Below, piece by piece: positions 43,073 to 51,500 of a DNA stretch of 64,000 bases. The DNA comes from Hymenobacter monticola. Its GTDB lineage: Bacteria > Bacteroidota > Bacteroidia > Cytophagales > Hymenobacteraceae. Within the stretch, counting starts at the first letter, position 1. The number at the start of each line of letters is the position of its first letter. Under the pieces are notes generated by a model, which had not been told where the DNA came from, did no database searches, and saw nothing but the letters and a program-made list of their open reading frames with translations. Both the position numbers and the translations under genes were made by a program. Where the stretch lies: contig NZ_CP094534.1 of NCBI RefSeq assembly GCF_022811645.1, positions 2,418,001 to 2,482,000 on the forward strand, in the 5' to 3' direction.

Positions 43073-43154
43073 AACGTGTACCCCGAAGCTCCGCTTCGGC
43101 TCGCGTTTAACGATTCCAACGCGAGCCGAAGCGGAGCTTCGGGGTACACGTTCT
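43071..43154. repeat. Perfect 37-base inverted repeat, element family B, copy 2
   Basis: Arms 43071-43107 and 43118-43154 are exact reverse complements (AGAACGTGTACCCCGAAGCT and onward) with a 10-base spacer. It lies between converging genes, like copy 1 at 28075, and begins within the upstream stop codon. Confidence 0.9.
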
Positions 43155-43160
43155 GACGGC

Positions 43161-43796
43161 TTATTCGTGAAACGACTTTTCGCCGGCTGGGATGGCCACC
43201 GTCAGGCGGTTTTCGGCGGGCGGCACGGGGCAGCTGTAGTCGCTGTTGTAGGCGCAATAGGGGTTGTAGGCGCGGTTGAAGTCGAGGGTGAGGCCAGTGG
43301 AGTCGGGGGCGGGGAGGGGCACGTCGAGGTAGCGGCCGCCGCCGTAGGTTTCGTGGCCATTGGTGCCGTCGGTGAAGGGCACGAAGAGTGTAGAATCGCG
43401 GCCATCGGCTTTGCGAAACAGCGTGAGGCGCGTAGGCTTGTCCATGGTGCCCACGGCCACATCAAGTGGTGGGAAAAAGGAGGCCAAGCCCCAGCGCAGG
43501 TACTTTTCGCTGCGGTTGTCGCTCATTTGTAGGAGAACGGTGTCGGGACTGGCATTGCGCGAGAGGGCGCAGTGGAAGACGTATGCGGCGTCGGACGCGT
43601 AATATTTCAGGCTGTCAAAGGCCGCTTTCTGCTCCACCGAAAGCGGCGAATCCGGGGACTGCCGAAACGAGCGGTTCTTTTCGCTGCGAAACTTTTGCAA
43701 CTGCGCGGCATACTGGCTGGCCGCCGACCCCGACCCGCTGATGGAGTAGACGATGATGCCGACGACGGCCGCCGCCAGCGCGAGTTTTTTAATCAT
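43161..43796 (-). CDS. DUF1684 family protein
   Basis: The 211-residue protein has an N-terminal hydrophobic segment (LALAAAVVGIIVYSI) that may be a signal peptide or anchor. The DUF1684 signatures are clear: DKPTRLTLFRKADG, GHETYGGGRYLDVPL, LDFNRAYNPYCAYNSDYSCP and PPAENRLTVAIPAGEKSF. The cysteines and the NPYCAY..CP segment are the most conserved part of the family, whose biochemical role is not established. The ATG follows a good position for export. It converges with the flavin reductase gene. Confidence 0.88.
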   Translation of the reverse strand: MIKKLALAAAVVGIIVYSISGSGSAASQYAAQLQKFRSEKNRSFRQSPDSPLSVEQKAAFDSLKYYASDAAYVFHCALSRNASPDTVLLQMSDNRSEKYLRWGLASFFPPLDVAVGTMDKPTRLTLFRKADGRDSTLFVPFTDGTNGHETYGGGRYLDVPLPAPDSTGLTLDFNRAYNPYCAYNSDYSCPVPPAENRLTVAIPAGEKSFHE

Positions 43797-43892
43797 AATC
43801 GGTCAATAATCGAAAAAAATGTAACCAACCCGATGCACCTCGAGTGTATCATTTGGCGCAAGTTCCGTCGCCGCTCCGTTCTTACCTATCTA

Positions 43893-46364
43893 ATGCAAAA
43901 AAGCCTACTTCTGATTTTATTGCTGAGTCGCGTCCTCACCGGCTCGGCCCAACCAGCCACCCCCGCGCCCTACCACGAAGCCGCCCACCGGGTGAACGAT
44001 TTGGTAGACACCAAGCTGGATGTCCGCTTCGACTACAAAAAGCGTTACCTCTACGGTAAAGCCGAATTGACCCTAAAGCCGCACGGAGTTGCAACAGATT
44101 CTTTGCGGCTGGACGGCAAAGGCATGGACATTCAATCGGTCGGCATAGAAGATGAGTCAGTGCATCCTCTCATATTTTCATTGCCTTTCAAATATGATGG
44201 TCGCCACCTGACGGTCAGGTTTTCGCAACCAATACCTGCCGGTAAGCTCTACAAAATTTACATAGACTACACTGCCAAGCCCGACGAGCTGAACGCCCAG
44301 GCCGGCAGCGCCATTCGCGGGGCCAAGGGCCTGTATTTCATCAACCCCGACAGCGCGGTGGCCGGCAAGCCGGTGCAAATCTGGACGCAGGGCGAACCCG
44401 ACGCCAACTCCTGCTGGTTCCCGACCATCGACGAGCCGGGCCAGAAAACCACCCAGGAAATCGCCATGACCGTGCCGGCCAAGTACGTGACGCTGAGCAA
44501 CGGCCGGCTGGTGAGCAGCGCGCCCGCCGGACCCGGCCTGCGCACCGACACCTGGAAAATGGACGAGCCCCACGCGCCCTACCTGGCCATGATGGCCGTG
44601 GGCGACTTTCGCATCACCAAGGATACCTGGCGCGGCAAGGAGGTCAATTATTACCTCGAACCGCAGTACGCGGCGCAGGCCCGGGCAATTTTCGGCAAGA
44701 CGCCGCGCATGCTGGAGTATTTCTCGCAGCGGCTGGGCGTCGATTTTCCCTGGAACAAATACAGCCAGGTGGTGGGGCGCGATTTTGTGGCCGGCGCCAT
44801 GGAAAACACCACCGCCTCGTTGTTTGGCGAGCACGCCCAGGGCTCGGCCCGCGAGCTGCTGGACTGGCCCTACGCGCTGGTGGAGCGCGAAATAGCCCAC
44901 GAGCTGTTCCACCACTGGTTTGGCGACTACGTGACGGCCGAAAGCTGGGGCAACCTGACCGTGAACGAGAGCTTTGCAAACTTCAGCGAAGTGCTGTGGG
45001 CCGAGCACGAGTACGGCCCCGACGCCGCCGCCCAGCAGGCCGACCAGAGTATGCGCACCTACCTGCGCGACCCCGCCAACTTCCTGCAAACGGTGGTGCG
45101 CCCGCGCTACGCCGCCAAGGACGACCTGTTCGACGCCGTGATTTACCAGAAGGGCGGCAACATCCTGAATATGCTACGGGCTTACCTGGGCGAGGAAGTG
45201 TTTTTTACGGGCCTGAAGCGCTACCTCACGCAAAATGCCTTCGGCACCGGCGAGGCCCACCAGCTGCGCCTGGCCCTGGAAGAAGCTTCAGGCCAGGACT
45301 TGAACTGGTTTTTCAACCAGTGGTTTTTCGGCGCCGGCCACCCCATCGTCACCATCGACTACGCCTGGGACGCCACCCGCAAAGTGCAGTCCGTGACGGT
45401 GAAGCAGACGCAGGCAGGCCAGCCCTTCCAACTGCCCTTTACCATCGACTACTACGTGGGCGGCAAAGCCATGCACCAGCCCGTGACCATGACCGCCGTC
45501 ACTCAAACCTTTACTATGCCCCTCGCCGCCCGGCCGGACCTGGTGAACGTGGACGCCCAGAAAATCCTGGTGTGGCAAAAGGACGACCACAAGTCCCTGG
45601 CCGAATTCGCCTACCAGCAGCGCTACGCCGCCCGCTACCTCGACCGCCGCGAGGCCCTGCGCGCCGCCGGCGACAAGGTGGCCGACCCTATAGCCCAGCA
45701 AATCCTGCTGGCCGGGCTGGCTGATAAGTCGCCTGCCCTCCGCGAGATGGCCATTGAACTGCTCGACCTTAAAAAAGCCGCGCTCCGCAAAGCAGCCACC
45801 CCGCGGCTGGAGAAGCTGGCCGCTGCTGATGCCGCTCCCCAAGTGCAGGCCACGGCGCTGGCGGCATTGGGCGCGCTCAAGCAAAAAAGCTACGCGCCAT
45901 TATTCAGCCAGGCTCTCAGCAGCCGCTCCTACCGGGTGCAGGGTGCCGCCCTGGAAGCCCTGCTGCCCCTGAACCCCGCCCAGGCGCTGGCCCGCGCCAA
46001 GGCCTTCGAGGCCGATAACAAAGCGGCCCTCACCGGTGCCATGGTGACCGTGTTTGGAACGGCAGGAAGCGCCGCGCAGTGGCCGTGGGTGCGGGCCAAA
46101 TACGACGCCGCCGACCCCGGTGGCCGCTTCCAGATGCTGCCGGGGCTGGGCGAGATGCTTGGCCGCCTCGACGACCCCACGGCCCTCACCGAAGGCATCG
46201 CCCGCATCCGCGACCTGACCGTGGAGTTTAAGCGCTACGTGGATGCCCCTCGCATCGTGGGCCTGCTGCGGCAGGTGCAGCAGCGGCAGGCGAAACGGCC
46301 GCAGGCGGCGCTGGTGGCCCGCTTGGTAGAGCAGGCGGCGGCGGCCATTGAGGCGGCGAAATAA
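43893..46364 (+). CDS. M1 family aminopeptidase with C-terminal HEAT-like repeats
   Basis: The 823-residue protein starts with a signal peptide (QKSLLLILLLSRVLTGSAQ). The M1 core contains VAGAMENTTASLFGE (exopeptidase motif GAMEN, about residue 302), the zinc site HELFHHWFGD with His336, Glu337 and His340, and Glu359 in TVNESFANF at the family spacing. About residues 590-820 form helical HEAT/ARM-like repeats (AALAALGALKQKSYAPLFSQ), common in Bacteroidota M1 enzymes. It should trim N-termini of peptides in the periplasm. The ATG at 43893 was chosen at the signal peptide; the open frame upstream overlaps the divergent DUF1684 gene and is not coding. A strong terminator follows. Confidence 0.95.
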   Translation: MQKSLLLILLLSRVLTGSAQPATPAPYHEAAHRVNDLVDTKLDVRFDYKKRYLYGKAELTLKPHGVATDSLRLDGKGMDIQSVGIEDESVHPLIFSLPFKYDGRHLTVRFSQPIPAGKLYKIYIDYTAKPDELNAQAGSAIRGAKGLYFINPDSAVAGKPVQIWTQGEPDANSCWFPTIDEPGQKTTQEIAMTVPAKYVTLSNGRLVSSAPAGPGLRTDTWKMDEPHAPYLAMMAVGDFRITKDTWRGKEVNYYLEPQYAAQARAIFGKTPRMLEYFSQRLGVDFPWNKYSQVVGRDFVAGAMENTTASLFGEHAQGSARELLDWPYALVEREIAHELFHHWFGDYVTAESWGNLTVNESFANFSEVLWAEHEYGPDAAAQQADQSMRTYLRDPANFLQTVVRPRYAAKDDLFDAVIYQKGGNILNMLRAYLGEEVFFTGLKRYLTQNAFGTGEAHQLRLALEEASGQDLNWFFNQWFFGAGHPIVTIDYAWDATRKVQSVTVKQTQAGQPFQLPFTIDYYVGGKAMHQPVTMTAVTQTFTMPLAARPDLVNVDAQKILVWQKDDHKSLAEFAYQQRYAARYLDRREALRAAGDKVADPIAQQILLAGLADKSPALREMAIELLDLKKAALRKAATPRLEKLAAADAAPQVQATALAALGALKQKSYAPLFSQALSSRSYRVQGAALEALLPLNPAQALARAKAFEADNKAALTGAMVTVFGTAGSAAQWPWVRAKYDAADPGGRFQMLPGLGEMLGRLDDPTALTEGIARIRDLTVEFKRYVDAPRIVGLLRQVQQRQAKRPQAALVARLVEQAAAAIEAAK

Positions 46365-46367
46365 AAT

Positions 46368-46430
46368 CCCTGCCCGTCAGCGCAGGCCCCAACGTCATGG
46401 TGGGCCTGCGCTGACGGGCAGGGCTTTATT
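46368..46430 (+). terminator. Rho-independent terminator of the M1 aminopeptidase gene
   Basis: A perfect 22-base stem (46368-46389 with 46402-46423) and a 12-base loop are followed by CTTTATT, 3 bases after the stop codon. Confidence 0.88.
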
Positions 46431-46449
46431 AGGAATAATGCTTGCTAAA

Positions 46450-46790
46450 TTATTCCACCAGCAGCCGGGCGTTTCCCTGTGCCGAGGTAATAGCATATGC
46501 CCCGGATGGCAAACCCATGGGCAATGCCAGCATGGCTTCTCCGGTAGCGTCCGTATGTTGCCGTAGGAGCACGCGCCCCACGGCATCCCGCAACTGCAAC
46601 TCCTGGTTGGCACCGAAACCCTGAAAGGAACTTGGCCGCTTTGCAGGGCGTGCTCAGTATTTGCTGCCTTGAACCCTGCCGGTACTGCCTTGGTGCCGAA
46701 ACTTGGGCAGCCTGGATTGAATAAGCACGGCAATAAGGTGGGCGGTAATGTTGCGGCTAGCTCAGCCTGGTTCCTACTTTTGCGCATCAT
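46450..46790 (-). pseudogene. Remnant of a T9SS type A sorting domain gene
   Basis: On the minus strand, 46626 down to 46450 encodes FQGFGANQELQLRDAVGR, VLLRQHTDATGEAMLALP and MGLPSGAYAITSAQGNARLL then VE and TAA. This is the pattern of a T9SS C-terminal sorting domain (NQELQLRDAVGR, LPSGAYAI, RLLVE). Upstream the frame meets TGA, while another frame (NTEHALQSGQVPF) carries what looks like the preceding part, so a frameshift lies near 46625-46640. No intact cargo protein precedes it. It is best read as the tail of a decayed exported-protein gene. Confidence 0.65.
46751..46782 (+). promoter_or_regulatory. Candidate promoter of the LytTR regulator gene
   Basis: TTG (46751) and TACTTTTG (46775-46782) are 21 bases apart, close to the Bacteroidota TTG-N19-21-TAnnTTTG consensus, and lie 72 bases before the start codon at 46855. 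Confidence 0.5.
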
Positions 46791-46854
46791 CGCTCTCCGT
46801 TCCGTCTAGTTTTTGGTTAGGGAGCTAAGCCAATCGAACTTACTGCCTGCCGCC

Positions 46855-47664
46855 ATGGAATCTACCTCGCCTATCCGGCTGCTGATTGTTGAGAACCAGC
46901 CCCTCGCCGCCCGCGTGCTTGCGGTGCTGGTGCGCGGGCTGGGCTATGAGCCGGTGGGCCCCGCCGCCACCGCCGCCGATGCCGCCGACCTGTTCCGCGA
47001 AAGCCTGCCGCCCATCGACATGGTGCTGCTCGACATCAGCCTCGACGGCGACCGCGACGGCATTGAGCTGGCGCATGAATTGCGCGCCGTGCGGCCGCTG
47101 CCCATCATCTTTCTCACCTCCATGGCCGATGAATCGACTTTTGTGCGAGCCAAAATGGCCCGGCCCGCGGCTTACCTGCTCAAGCCCTACGATGCCGCCG
47201 CCCTGCAGCACGCCCTGGAGCTGGCGCTGCTAAACTACACGGCTGGCCAGACTGCCCCGCTACCGGCTGCCCTGGCCGAGCCCGCCGATGTCAACGGCCT
47301 GGGCGACGGAGCCGGGCTGCGTTGGAACCACGAGGTGCTGCTGAGCAACTGCATCTTTCTGCGCGACCGGGGCCGACTGGTGAAGGTGTGCCTGGCCGAT
47401 ATTCAGTACGTAGAGTCGGGCGACAAATACTGCACGCTCGTGACGGCCGCCGGCCGCTACCTCAGCCGGCAGCCCTTGCGGGAGCTGGCACTGGAGCTGC
47501 CGACCGGGCAGTTTGTGCAAATTCAGCGCGGCTACTTGGTAAATGTGACGCACATCGAAAGCTTCGACGAAGGCCAAACCACTGTGGTGGTGGCCGGGGC
47601 GGCGCTGCCCCTCAGCCGCAGCTACCGCGACAACCTGCTGAACCGCTTGCGGCTGGTGGGGTAG
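46855..47664 (+). CDS. LytTR-family response regulator
   Basis: The 269-residue protein has a receiver domain (about 6-125): acidic pocket IVENQP, phosphoacceptor Asp60 in MVLLDISLDG, IFLTSMAD and the lysine in YLLKPYDAA. A linker leads to a LytTR DNA-binding domain (about 165-269): CIFLRDRGRLVKVCLADIQY, VESGDKYCTLVTAAGRYLSR, FVQIQRGYLVNVTHIESFDE and LPLSRSYRDNLLNRL. LytTR regulators bind direct repeats near promoters. No histidine kinase gene is adjacent, so it is an orphan in this window. The ATG at 46855 begins the domain; an upstream TTG was rejected. Confidence 0.93.
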   Translation: MESTSPIRLLIVENQPLAARVLAVLVRGLGYEPVGPAATAADAADLFRESLPPIDMVLLDISLDGDRDGIELAHELRAVRPLPIIFLTSMADESTFVRAKMARPAAYLLKPYDAAALQHALELALLNYTAGQTAPLPAALAEPADVNGLGDGAGLRWNHEVLLSNCIFLRDRGRLVKVCLADIQYVESGDKYCTLVTAAGRYLSRQPLRELALELPTGQFVQIQRGYLVNVTHIESFDEGQTTVVVAGAALPLSRSYRDNLLNRLRLVG

Positions 47665-48585
47665 AGGGCGGAAGCACTTTCGGGGCCCAGCCGGCAACAG
47701 CAGTGTAGAAGCGCAGCACTTGGGTGCTTTGAGGCCAGACTACGAAAAGGCTAGTTATAAATTTCGGCGGCGGTGGGTTGGCCGGGCTTGCTGCTGGCAC
47801 GCAAGCTAGCTCAGCACCAATAGGGCTACTTCTGGTTGAAAAGCACGGCCGGACAAGACACCGTGTCTTGTTCGGTGCTGCCAGTGGCTACCAATTCCGG
47901 CCGGAATCTGCTACCAAAAACGGTTGCTTAGGGGCGCTTTGGGGCAGGTTGTTGGCGTGACGGCGCCGGTGCGATGCCGCTCCTTCGCGGGCTGGGGTGG
48001 GCGTTCTTGCCTCAGTTGTTCTGCATGCCCGGAAGCCCATTGTCTGGGAAGGCTGAGAAAAGCGGCCCAACGCAGCACCAAATCAGCGTTTGGATTGCTG
48101 CTAAGGCTCAGTAGCCTGGTCCGTGCGCCCCCTGGATGCTATGGCCAGCTTTCGGCGCTGCGGCGGCCGATGCGCAGAACCCTAAACGGAAAAAGCATCT
48201 TTCGACCCGGCTTGGTCTGGGCGGGGCCTTTGCGTGGGCGAGCCGACGGACAGCTCCCATTCACGGACATATTTTGGTTACTCGCGCCGCCGGAGCTGCC
48301 ACTCGCGACATTTTCGGGCAGCACAGCGGGAGCCGGGGGAATTTTGTAAGACTGTTCTACCCCAGCTTATTTAAATCCAACGGCATTTGGCTTCCTTCTA
48401 CTTCTAGCCGGTCGGCTGCCACCGGCCTACCCGTTAAGCCCGCACATACTGAGGCCCGGGTTTCCGCCAGCAAAGGCAGGCGACGATGTGTGATGTAGTC
48501 TTTTGGGTGAATATAATGAGTTAGTAACTAGGGTTTTGATGTTGAATTAACGCTTTCTGCCATTTTTTTATTTCTTCATTTTTTC
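47665..48585. other. Gene-poor stretch upstream of the giant adhesin
   Basis: About 920 bases show only short, mutually overlapping open frames with no recognisable protein. Around 48136-48280 one frame (LWPAFGAAAADAQNP, then STRLGLGGAFAWASRR) looks faintly like the start of an exported beta-barrel protein, so a decayed gene is possible. The last about 90 bases are AT-rich and probably carry the adhesin promoter and leader. Confidence 0.5.
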
Positions 48586-51500
48586 ATGAAACACATTTTC
48601 TCAGATTGGGGCTTGCGCCTGAGCCGGCAGTTGCTGGTGCCGGCGCTGCTGGCCGGCGCTTCGGTGGCGGGCCATGCCCAAACCCTGGCGGGGCCAGCGG
48701 GCATCACGGCGGGCATTCGCACCTGGCTCGACGCCAGCGACGTGAACGCCGACGGCCTGCCCAACAACCCCGCCGACGGCGTGGCCATCACCACGTGGGC
48801 CGATAAGTCGGGCAAGAACCAGCCCGGCCAGCAGTTGGCGCCCTACGGGGCCGCTACCCTGGCTTCGGGCACCGGCAGCACCCTCAATGGCATGCCGGTG
48901 ATGCGCTTTGCCAGCGGCAAGGTGTACAACTTCGCCGGCATCGACATCCGGGCCGCGGCCATGGAAGACCTCACCATCATCACCGTGTACCGCCAGGGCA
49001 ACGCCGGCGGCACCGGCCTGTGGGGCAACGACAACGGCAACTGGGACCGGTTTATGTACACGGCTTTCAGCGGCACCAACGGCATCGCCTCGCGCGGGCC
49101 GGGGCAAAACCCGCCTAGCACGAGCATCACCGGCTCGGGCGTGCCCGGCAATACCTACCTCTTCACGGCGGTGTACGACGGCGCGGTGAGCGGCAACCTC
49201 AACAACGGGCCCGTGAACGGCTCGGCGTTTTACTTTAACGGCACCCTGCTCGGCAACTTCACCGACCGCACCGAGCCCAGCGCCGCGCAAACTTCGCTGC
49301 GCCTGGGCTTCGATGGCGACGGCGGCTTCTTCGTGGGCGACATCGCCGAGTTCATTGTGTACGACCGGGTGCTGACGCAGTGCGAAATTCAGTCGATTAA
49401 CAGCTACCTGAGCCAGAAATACGGCATCACCTTCTCGGTGGCGTCGGTCACGGCGTCGGGCCCAACCTCACTGTGTGCGGGCAGCTCGGTGACGCTCACG
49501 GCGGGCGCCGCCGCCTCTTACCAGTGGCAACGCGACGGCCAGGACCTGCCCGGTGCCACCAGCGCTACCTACGTGGCCAGCCAAGCCGGCTCCTACACCG
49601 TGACCGTGCCGCTGAGCGGCTGCGGCACGGCTACCTCGGCCCCCACCGTGGTAACGGTGAACCCCCTGCCCACGCTCAGCTTCACGGTTGTGGATGCCAG
49701 CTGCAGCGGCACCCCCGGCAGCCTCACCGCGACGGCCCTCACCGGCACGGCTCCCTTCATGTACTCCATCAACGGCGGCGCCTACGGCAGCAGCCGGACC
49801 TTCGGCAACTTGGCCGCTGGCACCTACCAATTGCGTGTGCGCGATGCTAAAGGCTGCGAGAGCGTGGCCGTGGCCGCTACCGTGCGCGGGGCTGTCTCGG
49901 CCCCCGTGGCCGCGGCCCAGAACATGACCGTGCAGCTCGATGCCCGCGGCAACGCCACGGTAACGGCTGCCCAGGTAAACAACAACTCGGTGGCTTCGTG
50001 CGGCACGCCTACGCTGACGGTTGCACCCAACACCTTTACCTGCGCCAACGTGGGCCCGAACACGGTGACGCTGACCGTGACCGACGCCAACGGCCGCACC
50101 AACACGGCCACGGCTATCGTGACGGTAGAAAACAACATCGCCCCCGTCGCTGCTGCTCAGAATGTGACCGTGCAACTCGATGCCAGCGGCAACGCTACCG
50201 TAACCGCCGCTCAGGTGAATAACGGCAGCACGGCCAGCTGCGGCACGCCGACGCTGATGGTCTCGCCTTCGTCGTTCACCTGCGTTAATGTGGGCCCGAA
50301 CGTCGTGACCTTGACGGCCACCGACGCGGCCGGCCGTACCAATACCGCCACGGCTACCGTGACGGTGGTGGATGCCATTGCTCCCGTGGCCGTGGCCCAG
50401 AACCTGACCGTGCAGCTCGATGCCAATGGCACGGCCAGCATCACGGCCGCTCAGGTCAATAATGGCTCGAGCGACAACTGCGGCGTGCCCACGCTCACGG
50501 TTTCGCCCAGCACCTTCACCTGCACTAATGTGGGCCCGAACACGGTGACGCTGACCGCCACCGACGCCAGCGGCCTTACGAACACGGCCACGGCTACCGT
50601 GACGGTGCAGTCGGCCCTGGCCCTGCTTGAAACCCACGCCGACGTGACTTGCTTCGGCGCGGCCAACGGCAGCATCAGCCTGCAGGTGGTAGCCGGCAAC
50701 AACGCCACCTATGCCTGGACTGGCCCGAACGGCTTCATGGCCACCACCCAGAACCTGACCAACCTGGCCGCCGGCACCTACACCGCCACGGTGAGCGCCA
50801 ATGGCTGCTCGGCTACCAAGACCGTGACCCTGACCCAGCCCGCCGACCAGGCCCCCGTGGCCAACCCCGACCAGTTGAGCACCACGGCCTGCACGCCCAT
50901 CACCATCACGCCGGCCATGCTGCTCGGCAACGACACCGACCCGCAAGGCGGCACCCTGCAAATTGCCGAAGTGCTGACGCCCAGCAGCGGCACCATTGCG
51001 GCCAATACCAACGGCACCTACACCTACACGCCCGCACCGGGCTTCACCGGCACGGCCACGTTCACCTACGTGGCGAAGAAAAACGACGCCACCGTGGCTT
51101 ACAGCGGCAACGGCCACTTCTACGAATTTGTATCGCAACCCGGCATTTGCTGGACAGCCGCCAAGACGGCTGCGGAAGCCCGCACATACCGCGGCCTGAC
51201 CGGCTACCTAGCCACCATCACCTCGGCCGGCGAAAACGCCTTTGCCGCCAGCAAGCTGCAAGGCAACGGCTGGCTGGGCGCCAGCGACGCCGCCGTGGAA
51301 GGCGAGTGGCGCTGGGTGACGGGCCCTGAAGCTGGCCAGCTCTTCTGGCGCGGCGCTGCCAACGGCACCGGCACCGGCCTGGGCTACAGCAGCTGGGACG
51401 GGGGCGAGCCCAACAACTCCGGCAACGAGGACTACGCCCACTTCTACATCGGCACGGGCCGGTGGAACGACCTGCCCAGCTGCCCCGGCTCGGGCTGGAT

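Noticed and set aside
43071..43154. Extension of protein frames through the element B palindrome.
   Set aside because: The peptide (RTCTPKLRFGS) recurs only because the DNA palindrome recurs at 28075; it is not conserved protein.
46395..46790. A continuous minus-strand frame of 131 codons.
   Set aside because: It is out of frame with the recognisable sorting-domain tail at 46450-46626, and its Cys/Pro/Trp-rich translation looks non-coding. It is noted only as part of the decayed gene.
47924..48349. A 141-codon open frame in the gap before the adhesin.
   Set aside because: It overlaps other frames of equal length, has unusual composition and no family resemblance.
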